Below are positions 33,138 through 46,289 of a stretch of DNA of 64,000 nucleotides, one piece after another. Origin of the DNA: Beroe forskalii. Taxonomy: Eukaryota > Ctenophora > Nuda > Beroida > Beroidae. The notes below the pieces were generated by a model. The model was not told the origin of the DNA, did not search any database, and saw only the letters and a program-made list of their open reading frames with translations. The position numbers and the translations under genes are program-made. Every line of letters begins with the position of its first letter. The stretch's first letter is position 1. The DNA is taken from assembly GCA_011033025.1 (NCBI GenBank), contig WFMF01000526.1:51548-115547 (forward strand). Direction: 5' to 3'.

Positions 33138-33375
33138 TCTCCCATGTAAACGGGAGCCTTCATTATCTATGACAATGACGTCACTCAGAAAAATATAATT
33201 AAGCGCACCTAGCGCTTTAAGCATTAGGGTTAGGGTTCTGATTAGGGTCAGGATTTGTTAGGTTCAGGGTTAGGATTAAGGTTAGGGTTTTGGTAAGGGC
33301 AATGGTGAGGTTTAGGATACAGAAAAATTGACGTTTAGATCTGTGACGTCACTCAGAGCCGTTTATATGGGAGAG
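33138..33375. mobile_element. MITE family 1, copy 2 (TCTCCCATGTAAACGG ends)
   Basis: It has the same internal order as copy 1: GACGTCACTCAG, GCGCACCTAGCGCTTTAAG, GTTAGGG words, GATCTGTGACGTCACTCAGA. The tips are diverged: TCTCCCATGTAAACGG and its near-complement CCGTTTATATGGGAGA. Confidence 0.78.
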
Positions 33376-35083
33376 ATACCCAAAAAGAGCTAGGACCTGT
33401 TTGATGCCAATAACTTGTAAAATAACTTGTAATCTTCTTTGTAGAACAAATACAGTCATCTTTGTAGTCAAGCCACAGAACTCTCCAACAACTCCAACCA
33501 TAGTCTTTGACGGGATCCATGACAGAAATGCCTTCATCAGAGAGCTAGGCAGATCCAAATAAAGCATGAGACACCAAAAATGATATGGTGTTATGAAAGC
33601 TAACACTGTGGCACACGGACTTGCAACCATGTTGTGGGGTTGAATGCACTTGACAGGCGCCCAACGCTCCCCCAACCACAAGATGTAGTGTGTTAGTTTC
33701 AGAAGCTCCAAGTTCATCAAGGAAATTAAGTTCATCAATATCTTTATCCAGTGTAGGGAAGATAAAGTTCCATCTGGTCCAGACAAGATCAGAAGATCAA
33801 GTCAACTGTGTTTACTTGTAAACATGAATAAGGCTGCAACTCCGAAGAGACGAGAATGAACCAGAGAAACAATGGGACTCCATTCTGGGCGACTTTGCCC
33901 TTGCTTGTAAATAACTTGTAAAATAACTTTTAAGCCACCATGGGGACTACAAGTTGGTAAGACAACTTCAGGTCAGGCCCTCTGCCTCTGGGAATAATGG
34001 ATCCTCTATGTGCATGCAAACACGGCTTCTTTGACCAAACAACCAAAGAAGTAAGGCAGGTAGCCAGGATGTATCCATGTCAACTTATGAAGGAAAATAG
34101 CGAGAAAAGCGATACGCCTATTTTAAATGATTTTAAATTATACTAACTATTATACTAAAAATACCAACCATTACTAAAAATACTAATTCTATTAACTATT
34201 TCTAAAAAATGAATACTGTTAAAACTAAAACGCATGCGTTTAGAGGATAACTGAAATATATAAAAATAAATGCGTGTTGTTTTTATACTTAAGATTTATG
34301 CGTATTTGAGTATTTGAATTAAAAATGAAATGCGTTTGGAGGACAAAAACGTGAGTGTTTTAAACTTTATATTTAACTCTATTTTAGTCACGTATATTTG
34401 AATTTATTTTATTTAAAAAATTATTTGAAATTATTTATTCAAAATGCGTACGCTTAGAGTTGGAAGACTTAAATGCGTGTTTAGAACTATAGTTGTATAT
34501 CAATAAAAATTGAATTATTACGAGTATATTCTATATTTTATCATTTTGAATTTAAGATTTATATCATTTGATTATAAAACGCCTTAAAATAAAATAAGAT
34601 ATCTAAATACTAAGACTGCATTAGCATTTTCAAAGATTGAGTTTCAAATTTATTTTTTAATGGTGTTAATTTGCATTTTCAAACGTATTAGTGACGTAAG
34701 GTGCACGGATTTCGATCAGTCTCGGGATACCGTGGTTAGGGGATCCGTTCTGCCTAAGGTGCATGCGGGCCGCATTTTACGGTGCTATGCAGGCGGGTTA
34801 AGCTGCTGTGCACGCGAATGCCCGTACAGCTCGCCAAAACAAAAATTAACATTGTGCGTAAGCAGCTTGTCTATATGCAAAAAGGTGCATTATACGGAAA
34901 ATTCTGATCAGCCTGATCCAGTCCTTCTTTTAGTTTGATAACTATTCAATTTAAATTTAATTAATTTTAAAAATACAAGTTCGATGTTTTGCATTATTTT
35001 GATTTAATCTTATTTTGGAACTTAAACCAAAGCTCAAATGTAAAGTTATAAAATTTTATAGTGTTACCCTTTTGTCTCCAAAA
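33376..35083. other. No gene supported; AT-rich flank of the scaffold gap
   Basis: A 145-codon minus-strand frame (33349-33786) overlaps the MITE end. The neighbouring frames read equally well in pieces, so it may be a decayed, unrecognised ORF. 34080-34650 is very AT-rich with ATGCGT-containing words. Nothing else can be called. Confidence 0.4.
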
Positions 35084-35183
35084 NNNNNNNNNNNNNNNNN
35101 NNNNNNNNNNNNNNNNNNNNNNNNNNNNNNNNNNNNNNNNNNNNNNNNNNNNNNNNNNNNNNNNNNNNNNNNNNNNNNNNNNN
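35084..35183. other. Assembly gap (100 N)
   Basis: Exactly 100 N, the usual placeholder for a gap of unknown size. Order and orientation across it depend on scaffolding, not on read sequence. Confidence 0.99.
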
Positions 35184-37753
35184 AAATCTGTGAAAAAAAA
35201 GTTGAGGACAAATAGCCCGGATAATCAAAACCAGTTTCCGTTTAGTGAATAGGGACATATAATACAGGGTTAAAAATGCCTCCAACTTGCCCTCCCCTGG
35301 CGGGGGGTCAGCATAAACCCCCATTCTGAACTTCCGACTTTTTGGGAATTATACCCTTTAAAATCCCTGTCAATAAAAAATCAACTAACACGGCAACCGC
35401 ATAGTGAGAGACGAGAGAGTTGAGACAAGAGATTGACAACAAAGGTGCACGGCCCCATCATATTGTTATACTGCGGGACAACAGAATACAAGTATCAATT
35501 ATGCAAGACCCATCATCCGTAATCTGGAAAGGTAATTGAATTGAAACAGAATCATGGTGCTTATCATAATAAACATATCGTGTTAGATTAGTATGCCATT
35601 CGTGCCACGCCATCGTGGAGCATTAGGCATTGAATTGATGACGTTGATCCGTACATGATAAGCGTGCATGTACCTACACTGTGTACAGCAAAATGTCGAT
35701 TCATGGGTATATAATAGCTTGTGTAAATTTGTATAAATGACCGAAACTCCAACATTTGATCAGGATACAAATTTAATAAGTCTATAGAGAAGTTAAAATA
35801 GATTTTACCTCAAGCCATATTTCTATGGTCGGAAAGTACATTTTTGTACATACTTGTACATTTTGTACATACTTATTTTTGTACATATTCAGATTTACTG
35901 GGTAAAAATGTACAAAAATGTACAAAAATTACGTTGGCCCCCCCCCCTCTATATTGTCTGCGTGTTCGTCTTACGCCTCTAAAGTACATATAAAGATATA
36001 AGTATGAATTCAATGTTCCATGTACGTACGTAGTGACTAGCGAGCCCCTGTGGAGGTTTGTGGGGCTAGCATTAGACGGCGAACCTAACAGTGCTAGGAC
36101 CGAAGGCCCGAGAGCGAGCCCAAGGAAGAACGCAAGAAAGAAATTGATAACTCACAGAATAGCCTTGTCCTCGATGCTTTTACATCCTTTCAAACTCAGA
36201 TTTCTAAGAAAGGGTCCACACCTGCTTGTTATGCTACTCACAACATACGGCTGAAATTCAAGGAAATGTATTTAGGAGGGGTTCGGGTGATTCTGTGGTT
36301 TCGGGTAGTTCCTAATTTCACTCTATTAGTATCAACGTAAAAATTGTACCATTCGGAAAAGGCCAAAATTGTCAGAAAAACGGTACCATTTCAGAAAATG
36401 CCCAATTTCCCCAACAAAAATGGTACCATTTCGATTTTCGAAAATATCGAAATCTGACCAGCAAAAATGGTACTATTTTAGAAATTTCCCAAAATTTCCC
36501 AACATAAATTGTAACACAATTGCTGAAAAGAGCTGAAAATACCTATAACAAATATGGTCGCTTTAAAAAAAGTTATTACTATTAAATCTAAATCTCGTAA
36601 AACCTCCCATAAACCCCTAAAAATTAAACCCTCATTCGCCAATTTTCATATCCATTCGAGGTTTTTTGGGGTTGCCTGAATAGGATGAATAGCACCATCC
36701 TATGCACTGTAATGACAAACATGCTCGACATAACATATTATCATTATGTAAACTGATCAAAATTGTGACATGATATCATCATCTACTTTTGAAACAAAAT
36801 ATCATGCCTGAAATTCTCTTAATAAGAGTCACAGATAAACTTACTGTAATATCTGTCTGAAATTCAAAGAGGTCAACATGAGACCAGTTGCTGCCATCTA
36901 AAGCAAGGCCCTTCCATTTGTTTGAAACTTTGGCACAGCGACAAAGAGATATGATGTCAAGATACCAGAATATCCTGAGGAAAATGGCACTGATAGAGCA
37001 ATGATCCTGTAGCAAGAATCTCATGTTATCCAGAACTCTTGCTCACCATTAATTAAGTATTTAAAACTTCAAACAGAGTTCTGGATGAAATTTCTAATAT
37101 TTCTACTTCTTTGGTCAGTCAGATTTTCCATGTGAGCATGTGAGATACATTCTCACCTGCAATTTACAGTATGATCTCATCTCACAACAGAAAATCTCAA
37201 ATATCACATTAAACTGCAGTGCACATCAGCACCTCTCATATGAAAAACATAAGTGGTTTGGAATGAATGATGATTGTATCCATTAAGGTTTTAGTTCTAT
37301 CAGACACAAAATTGCTTGATTATCCCAAAAATTTGGTCTTTGGACAAAGTCAAGACATGATATAATCAGCCAATAATCAAGTTCACTGAAGATAGTATGT
37401 AGGAGCTTCTTGGTGAGAAAATCTGCTGGATTGTCAGAGGGCAGGCATATACTACAATATCAGGTGTAACTATGATACAATTAACTAATTATATACAATT
37501 TGAATTATTACACTGACTTGAGAATAAGGGCATCTGGTAATTTAGTATGAATAAAGTTTTCTGGAACAAGAGATTTCTTTGACACTCCATTTTGTAGCTT
37601 TTTGATATTGTTATTAGTGCCTGCGAATAAAAATTTTAGGAAACACTAAACATAAAATAATTGAAAATAATTCCTTACTGAGGTGTCATAAACCTCTGAG
37701 ATTGATGTCTGAAGTTTCCTCAAAACCAACATTTGTACAAGCATGACACCCAT
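35184..37753. other. Gene-poor stretch with small repeats
   Basis: No exon recognised. Notable pieces are TGTACATTTTTGTACATACT-type short palindromes at 35830-35930, a right-end fragment of the fold-back family of 13883-14359 at about 36270-36340, and GGTACCATTTCGATTTTC-like loose repeats at 36345-36500. Confidence 0.45.
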
Positions 37754-37756
37754 TTA

Positions 37757-40700
37757 TAGTCCAACGCATTTTTGCACTGACCCCCAAAATCGAATATAAC
37801 AAGCTGATTTCACGTGGATCTGTTCATATTGAGTCCCCTGAGGTCCCACAAAAAAGTCTACCAAAATCGGAGTGGGGCATTGGGCAAATACGATTTTTTT
37901 CAATTTTCCCTCAGGCACATGGGCGCGTATGTTCAAAATACCATATCTCAGCTTCTGAATGAGATACAGACCTCCATGAGCACCTTAAAACTTTAAAATG
38001 ACCGCAATGGTCGAATTATGTTGGGCGGATGAGGTTTCCGAGGCCCCAAAACCTTCACTTTTTGAGATATCGTCATGAAACCTATACGCGAGTAGCTTAT
38101 TTGAACATACGCAGGTAATAATATGACAAGTCAAACAAATCTCGACATTTACCACCACAAAGTGAAAATATTGAGCTAATTATGCATGTATCAGATGTTA
38201 TTGGATCAGCTGACGTTACAAAATAGTTCTGAGTGGATTGAATACTGATAGTATGCAATTCCCTTAGACACATCTAGATCCAAAAACTAAATTGTCGAAA
38301 AATGATGATTAGGTTTATGAGTAGGTTCATGAAGTTGTGTCGACTCCACTTTGGGCTTAACTGAGTTTGAGTAATCCATATATAGCTATTTTCATGGTGG
38401 TAAGCAATAAGCAGGTATGGCTAGGTAGTAAGCAAAATCTACAAGGACAGCAAAACCGACATTTGACCAGTGGCGACATATTTTTGCAATTTAAGAGAGT
38501 AAGAGGCAAATGTTATAGAACTGCCTATCAAAGCAACAGGAAGCAGTTCAAATGTAACCTCACGTCCTCACGTGTTTTTTGGAGTAAATTCCTTCTTGAC
38601 AGTTAGGTTTGAAAGCCGAAATACCCTGCTTTTAGCAGGGTGCCCTGCTTTTTGGAAGTTGCCCTGCAAAGCCCTCCTTTTGCCCTGTCATGTTGTCATG
38701 TGGATTTTGCCCAATTTTCTGGGCTCCACGAAATACAATCAAAGAATGGTCGCCTTATTGCATGCCAGGAAGAGGCACCAATTCTCAATTGCCCTACTTT
38801 TCGAAGCTTTTGCCCTACATATTTTGGGGCATAGAACTTCCCAGCCAAAGGATTCTCAAAGTTCAGCAGAGCTATGTTTGGATATATGAATATATCCCAA
38901 AACCCAGCCTACTTACATTTTATAATCTTGGAGTGCATCCAAAACCATTATGTCATTATATATCCTTTCGGATTCTGGACGATGACCATGAAAAGATTCA
39001 CAGAGTGAAATTCTTGAGTTGGGGTTTAAGCAATGATGTAAGCTTTAGGAAGATTTGGTAACCGAATGGTGGTGATTTGGACACAATAAAGCAATAAGGG
39101 AAGGATGATTGAGTGTGAATGATTTATTCGATTTTGAGCTCAAAAAGACAGTAAGATGTGCTAAAGGAAAATAATGTATGATCTACCTTTATCTTATCTT
39201 CAGCTTTTAATGATAACATGAGATTTCCTTCAGATTCAAACCGTAGACTTGAATAATATTGTAACTTGTCTCAACTGAACATTAATTAATGTTCATACCA
39301 TGATAGCGAAGGAATATTCAATGAGGATTGAGGGTGTTTCAATGAACATTGATCCAAAACAGCTCATATTGATACTCGTTCATCTCAGTTATTATGGTTA
39401 AATCATAGGAGTAACACTTAATTATAATGATTGAAACCGGGCATGTGGGTCTGATGCTAGTATACCAGGTGACTTCTATAATTTTTATAGCAATGAAAAC
39501 TCAGAATCCCAGTTAACAGATAGAAACTAACACTATACGGCCTAATCAAGACTCCTGGAAGTTCCTGTGTCCACAGAATACATCACATTCAAGACGATCA
39601 ATTGACATTTTCTTTAAAAGTAAGAGTTGGTTTGAAGATAATGGATAATCTGATAGTAACATTGCATGAGGTCAGCAAACGAATGTGAGAATCAAGTATG
39701 TCCATGCCAGACCTAAGCTTCGTGAGTTTGTGAGCTTTCGTACTATCTATCAATCTAGATAATCGATGTTTAACTTTTCAACCATGTAAGTTGAGTGGAT
39801 GGAATTGAAGTTTGAGTTCCTGTCCAGCACCGTGATAGGAATTGGCTAACATGTGTTGTTCCGTATGCTATGAAACCAAAGATTCATTATATCAATCTAG
39901 ACTATATATCGTAGAAATGTAACTGGTGTCAACAATTGGTCTTGTAGTTTTGGATGCTTCATGTACTGTGACACGAGACAGAACCAATACGTTTGAAACT
40001 TTCTGATGGTTGACAATTTGACATGAAATGCCAATAATGTACCAAATCACGTCTTCCATCACCGGCATAATTTTTTCCGAAATTATACCTTTAAATTTTG
40101 TATCGTCTCACAGCATGAATCTACTTAGCGGGTGTGTTTCGTTCATTGATGTTTTATATTATGGCGATTACACATTTCTGTGCGCTGGGTATGAAATACA
40201 TGCCACATAATCAAAAACCGAGGTAATTGTGGTGACTGCCTTGCTGATCAGATATCAGACAATTATTACAAAAATACTTAGTTACGGAACTTACCATAGT
40301 AAAATATGATAATTTAATAAAACAAGTAATAAAACAAGTAATTATATTTTATAGCCATTACACCAAGATTCAACATATATTACTCTTCATCTCGTTTTCA
40401 ATTATGATTCAGATTAATTGCTCAATTACAATGGGCAACAATAACATAACAAAACAACTTAATAAATTATAGAAACTAAAAGTCAGGATATCCTAACAAT
40501 CTGAAATAATCAATTATTGTAAAAACTAAAGCAACAGATATGCAATAAGCTAAAATATACATTATCAAAGTGCAAACTATGCAGCAGATATGAGAATCTT
40601 GTTTCAAAGACAATTGAGTTGTATTGGGGCTATAGGAAATGCCTGTGGGAACTTGGGCATCACCCTTGGTACAACTAGTCAGGGCACAATAAATTATTTG

Positions 40701-42288
40701 AATTCGTCAATTTGTTTCAAGGAAAGTTCATTACTTACTGCAAGTCAAAATTAACAATATTGAAAGAAAAACAATTGGAGATAAATAATAATTTAAATAC
40801 CAGCACTGTACTAACCAGTAAGCACTAAGCATGATAATATGAAGGTAACCATGATCAATTATTAACGTTTGTTATTAAGTCCTGCATTTCAAAGCACTTA
40901 TAAACATTTTCCTTGTGTTTGAAAAATGAGTGTAATTAAGCAAAGAGTTGTGAACTAATGACATCAAAATACCGTCAAAATATCATAGTCCATCGCAACG
41001 AAAAGTTTTGCAGCTATCAGATAATGTCTTCACCTCAGATCAGTGTTTTCCACTTTCAGAGCGGAGGCGTGATTTCGGATCACGTCTGCACGCTCAGATC
41101 AGCATTTTGCCACGCTCAGCGCGAGACGTGATTTTCAAATCACGTCTCCGCTCTGAAAGTGGCAAAACACTGATCTGAGTGTGAAGGCGATATCTGATAG
41201 CTGCAAAAGCCGCTGCGATGGACTATGATATTTGACGGTATTTTGATGTCATTAGTTCACAATTCTTTGCGTAATTACGCTATTATTCAAACACAAGGAA
41301 AATGCCGAGAGTGGTAAACGCTGATCTGAGAGTGCAGACGTGATCTGAAATCACTTCTTCATTCTCATAAGTCAATGCGGGAGCTATAACGACATTTTCT
41401 GACCAATATCGATTCCAAGGCCGTGCCTACGTTATTAAGCTATGATAACGCGTGCAATTCGAAATGGTGTATTCATGCAACGACGAAATTTGGTGAAATT
41501 GCCAATGTCACGAATGTTGAATCGCCCTTTTGCGTCCAAGCTATCATATAGTGATTATGATTATCGTTAATTCTTCGCCAAAATCACGTCTGGAGAAGGC
41601 CGACTTGTCGCCACGCTGAGCGTGGCAGATCAGCAGTGTTCTGTCACTGGGTGTTGTTTTAAGTAAACCAATAACTTATTTTCCAGGCTACTATCCAGGC
41701 TACTATTCATAAAATAGCTTCACAGTGGAGTGGATGAAGTTATAATTTTCGGATCTATATGTGCCTGAGATGAGGGAATTGCATACTGCATAGCCAAAAT
41801 ATCAGTATTCAATCCACTCAGAATTATTTTGTAACATCAGCTGCTCCAATAACATCTGATACATGCATAATTAGCTCAATATTTTGACTTTGTGGTGGTC
41901 AATGTCGAGATTTGTTTGACTTGTCATATTATTACCTGCGTATGTTCAAATAAGCTTCTCGCGTATAGGTTTCATGACGATATCTCAAAAAGTGAAGGTT
42001 TTGGGGCCTCGGAAACCTCATCCGCCCGACATTATTCGACCATTGCGGTCATTTTAAGGTGCTCATGGAGGTCTGTATCTCATTCAGAAGCTGAGATATG
42101 GTATTTTGAACATAGGCGCCCATGCGCCTGAGGGAAAATTGAAAAAAATCGTATTTGCCCCACTCCGATTTTGGTAGACTTTTTTGTGGGAACTCAGGGG
42201 ACTCAATATGAACAGATCCACGTGAAATCAGCTTGTTATATTCGATTTTGGGGGTCAGCCTATTTTTATGCAAAAATGCGTTGGACTA
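37757..42288. mobile_element. 4.5-kb non-autonomous element with about 540-bp terminal inverted repeats
   Basis: The ends are TAGTCCAACGCATTTTTGCA at 37757 and its near-complement ending 42288. TTA at 37754-37756 and 42289-42291 is a probable 3-bp target duplication. The arms match over about 540 bp (37757 to about 38300 and about 41750 to 42288) with a few substitutions. Open frames inside (38367-39061) show no transposase motif I recognise. A 3-bp TWA duplication is the habit of PIF/Harbinger elements, but the tips do not confirm that family. A 400-bp palindrome (40905-41304) sits inside. Confidence 0.85.
40905..41304. repeat. 400-bp imperfect palindrome nested in the 4.5-kb element
   Basis: Symmetric about 41104-41105. 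CATTTTCCTTGTGTTTGAA at the left mirrors TTCAAACACAAGGAAAATG at the right; AGTTGTGAACTAATGACATC and CATAGTCCATCGCA are also mirrored. The centre is rich in GATCACGTCT and CTCAGATCAG words, which also occur outside the right arm at 41320-41360 and 41583-41630. Probably a fold-back element that landed in the larger one. Confidence 0.85.
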
Positions 42289-42291
42289 TTA

Positions 42292-44389
42292 GCAGTATAT
42301 CCATGTACATACATGTCACTGCACAATTGGAAATTTCAGATTGATTCTCATTTCTCAAGGATGCAACAACTGCCTTAATATTATTTAGAACCATACTCAG
42401 CCACAAATAATTTACAGTTGTCAACGCATATGTGTGCAGACTGCTAGATTGACAGAGGCCTCGATAAAGATGTTCAGATTTCCTCTGTGTGCTTCAACTT
42501 TCTATATAAATTCCGTCAAATGCACACAATTTTGCACATCTTAATCAGGGCCTTTTTCAATCGAGCAGTCTGCACACATATGGGTAATAATATTTTTCCC
42601 TCTCCCAATTACCTTTTTGTTTTACAAAAAGGCATTGAAGAGCATTTACATGGTGACTTGGGGTTGTGTGTATACTACCTTTATCCATACTGTTGAATCT
42701 GAAACAGGTGGTGATGGCCAAATTCAGTCAGTAATCATCCCTTAATTTCACTTTCATTCAATACTGTCCCTTTATAAGTTTATAGGATCACTCACATCAG
42801 TGTAGCTTGGTTTAGTGGCATCCTTTGCAGTGCATACTGTAGCTAGCTTACTAGGTTCAATGCTCTACTGCTCTAATCATCCTTATATGTTGAAATTTAG
42901 TCCCTTGCAAATACTCAAACAGTGATAAATTTCATCAAATCTTCAAATTATGATGAGACGTAAAAAAACATCAATTGATTTTCATGGAATTCTTCATCAA
43001 ATTTTGATTGGATTTCAATCAGATAAACTTTTTTTTTCTTTAAGCATGACACAATTGATGGTTGATGATGAGCAATTTGAGTTTGATCAATGATGATTGA
43101 TGACTGATCTTATGTCTCAACAATTGTGGTGAGGAAGGTTAGATATGAAAATTTGTCTTGTGAATCTTCAATTTTGTCAGAAATTGTTCTCTTTATTTTC
43201 AAGTTGACACAGTTGATCATGAAATTACAAATTTTAATGCCCAGTTACAAAAATACATTATTTGGTTGAATATCAATTGCAATCTTTGATCAAGTTTTGC
43301 AAGTGAGCACTGATCATTGATCATTAATTAATGTGATATCTGAGCAATATATTTTCAAACTGAAACATTCTAAGGACAGAAAATTATGCAATTTTCTTGC
43401 ATTGAACATCATAGTTTTCTTGTATTGAACATCATAGTTTGTTCAAATCAAGGGAAACACTTGATAATGCACAATGCTGCTGAATATTTTCAGCTTCATT
43501 TTGGCACAAGACATCAAAAACTACCTACCAATAATGAATTTGCACAAGTGCAAACAGGCATCAAATTTATTTACATCCAAGAAAAAAATGCATATGCCAT
43601 TTGTGTATTAATTACAATCATGTATAAATTTTTGAATTAAATTTTTTGAATTAAATTTTTGTATAAATTTTATTGAACTTCATGAATTTTCATGAATTGA
43701 TAACTACTTACTGCTTAACAGGAGGGAATGTGAGAGGAAAATTTAAGTGCTCTCCAAGAGAAAACAAGCACAATTGTTTGTGGGAGTTTGTTGAGTTTGT
43801 GGGACTCTTATAAGGGATCTAATAAAACTCACTTTGTCCATTTTGTACCACAACTCCATTACTATCTTGCCTGCCAGCTGAAGCAAGTTCCATCTTTAAG
43901 CTAAACCATTTTAGCTGCTGTTTTATGTCACATTATTACTCCATCTTGGCACCTATATGAATAAATTGTGTATTAGAGCATTAATCTAAGAGGTTTTGAA
44001 GACTCAAGTTATAACATTAATCAAAGTAATAATTAACTAACTGTGAATGTTGTGTCACACTTGAATCACACTTTGATTGTGGCCATGTGTATTACCCTAT
44101 ACCATGGGTACAAGTCACATCACACAGCCCACCGATGAAAAGATGATCCAAGAAATAAAAGGATCATGTTGGTGTTCAAGTATGTAGTTGGAGATAAGTC
44201 TTGCAGATTGATGTCTTGAAGAAAGATTTCTTTTTAATTCAAAAATGATGCAAGAACTGATGAATAAAGCTAGTGTATTGATGGGGAGATGAGGGAGATG
44301 AACTGTGGTGCTCCAACCAATTTGTCATCAGCAAAATGCAGGAGTTTGAGCCAGGAGACCATAGCACTCATATGTTTTTGTTGGCGTTT
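42292..44389. other. AT-rich, no gene recognised
   Basis: There are many TGATGATT/TGATCAA-type words at 42900-43330 but no regular period. The open frames at 42487-42696 and 43386-43640 have no recognisable domain. Confidence 0.4.
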
Positions 44390-44791
44390 GCCTTTGTTCA
44401 GCTGCAAAATAAAAGCCTGAGACTACTGAGGACAGAGCTAAGTACCTTGAAATCTGACCTAGTGAAGTCAAAAAAGGTGGTCATTGCTCAGACCTGATCA
44501 TTACGTGACCTGATCATGCACAAGGACAAACTTCTAGCTTCAGCGCAGAGCACTGTGACAGAGTCAGTTTTAGAAACAGTTAAAGCTGAAATCAAGACAA
44601 ACAGTGAAGCTGTGAGGTCAAGTGAATCAGTTGCTCAGTTCAGCACAGAGAAGTTAAAAAGCGCTGTCAAGTCAACCATCAAAGAAAAGACCGGAACAAG
44701 AACTCCATGTTGTTCGGTATTTCAGAGGAGGGGAGTGAGGACTTGTCAGACAAGGTAAGGAAGTATTGGGCAAGCTGGGGATGAAGCCTGC
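44390..44791 (+). pseudogene. LINE ORF1 relic (coiled coil plus start of the RRM-like domain)
   Basis: Readable in two frames: LQNKSLRLLRTELSTLKSDL at about 44400, then VKAEIKTNSEAVRSSESVAQ and LKSAVKSTIKE. After a frame change near 44690 it continues DRNKNSMLFGISEEGSEDLS. A heptad-rich helix followed by RNKN.M.FG..E is the common ORF1 pattern of non-LTR elements. It differs from the ORF1 at 3558-4620, so it belongs to another family. No ORF2 follows, because a MITE begins directly after it. Confidence 0.65.
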
Positions 44792-45090
44792 AAAAATCAG
44801 GTTTAATATAAAAACACACACAAATGTCACTACATAAACAAATGTCCTCATAAGCAAATGGATCTTGATTTTGGATTTGGACCTCCCAAAGATTTATTAG
44901 TCTATTTGACACATATTTTTACCAAATTTTTGGCCCAAATGGGCTAACAAAGTTTAGGAGGCCTAAATAAAAAATCTGGCTCCATTTTTTCTGAGGAATT
45001 TTGTTTGCTAACTGATACAAAACAATTCATGAAAAAATATTATTCATAGTGACATTTGTGTGCACTTTTACATTAAACCTGATTTTTGAT
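44792..45090. mobile_element. MITE family 2, about 300 bp
   Basis: Inverted ends of about 36 bp: AAAAATCAGGTTTAATATAA then CACACACAAATGTCACTA at the left, and the matching complement TAGTGACATTTGTGTGCAC then TTACATTAAACCTGATTTTT at the right. A partial copy related to its right half lies at 62913-63000. Non-coding. Confidence 0.78.
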
Positions 45091-45359
45091 CAGCCTAAGT
45101 TGATGCAGATGCCTTACAATCGTATTGTCAAATCTAGGGAGGTTAAAAAGATGGGGCATGATTTTTCTCTGTGCTCATAATTTTGGTATGTGTACAGTGT
45201 TTTCCGAAGCGAGAGGGTCAGGCAGGAATTGAAATCCATTTAAGGAGTCACCGGACACCGAGGTGTTTTAAAATCTGACAAAAATTTCACACAAAACTCA
45301 ACAGTTGTGGTTAATGATTGCATATTATCATAAACTCATATTTTTAGCAGCACTCATAC

Positions 45360-46235
45360 AGTGCGTCGTAGGATGTTACCCTACCCTCGCGCGCGCGGCG
45401 CAACGTTCCACATTTGGACGTCACTTTGCGACTTCGGGAAAGGAACGGACATCGCCCGTCGATACAGTGCGATAATAGTGATGTGAGCGCTTGATTCCTT
45501 CCTAAGCCCGCATAGGTGTGTGTACGCGCGCGGCGCAACGCAGACAGGGATATACGTGTTTAGCAACTTGATTCCATATTTGTCACATGTTGCTAAACAC
45601 GTATATCCCTGTTATTTGCCAGACGTTGCATGCCCCATATTTTTTCAGGCAACGTCGATGTTGTAGGATGTTACCCTACCCTCGCGCGCGCGGCGCAACG
45701 TTCCACATTTGGACGTCACTTTGCGCCTTTTCAACCCCATGTCAGTTGCTAAACACGTATATCCCTGTCTGCGTTGCGCGGCGCGCTTCCTCGTAGGGTA
45801 GCGCGGCCTACCGCGTACGCACACCTATGCAGGCTTAGGAACCATGTCAGAGGAAATAGACGGGCAACGTCCGTCGAACGTCCGCGTCGATGGCAATCCC
45901 TGTTTGCGTTGCGCGCTTTTCAGTTTTCTTCTCTTTGCATGATTTGCTAAACCCGGCCCCAGTTATCATTGCGCGGTTTCCTAATCCCGCGGCCGCATAG
46001 GTGTGTGTACGTGCCGCGGCGCGCGCTTCTGAGAATCTGAGGAAGCGCGCCGCGCAACGATAACAGGGGTATACGTGTTTAGCAATCGCGCGGTGCGTAC
46101 GTTGTGATTTGAGTCGTTGCGGCTTGCGCGCGCGAGGGGTCAGGCAACGCACACCTATGCGGGCGCGGGCCCAAAAATTCTTTTCTGAACGCGTGCGCTT
46201 GGGCGCGCGTTTCGCGACGCCCCTGGTTAGGGGAA
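45360..46235. repeat. GC-rich dispersed repeat cluster
   Basis: Several copies of GCTAAACACGTATATCCCTG, GTAGGATGTTACCCTACCCT, GCGCGCGGCGCAACG, and (on the other strand) CCTAAGCCCGCATAGGTGTG in both orientations. This is the same family as 32430-32790 and 62550-62910. CpG is far denser than in the surroundings, so these blocks look like recent or unmethylated repeats. Confidence 0.78.
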
Positions 46236-46289
46236 GACAATTACAAACATAAGCCGTCAACATATAAAGTTATTTTTCATTTTTCAAAA

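Noticed and set aside
33349..33786. 145-codon minus-strand open frame
   Set aside because: No domain recognised. It overlaps a MITE end, and a neighbouring frame looks equally protein-like, so it may be a relic but cannot be supported.
38367..39061. Overlapping open frames inside the 4.5-kb inverted-repeat element as a possible transposase
   Set aside because: No DDE/D-type motif spacing or DNA-binding domain could be seen, and the frames overlap without one clearly preferred.
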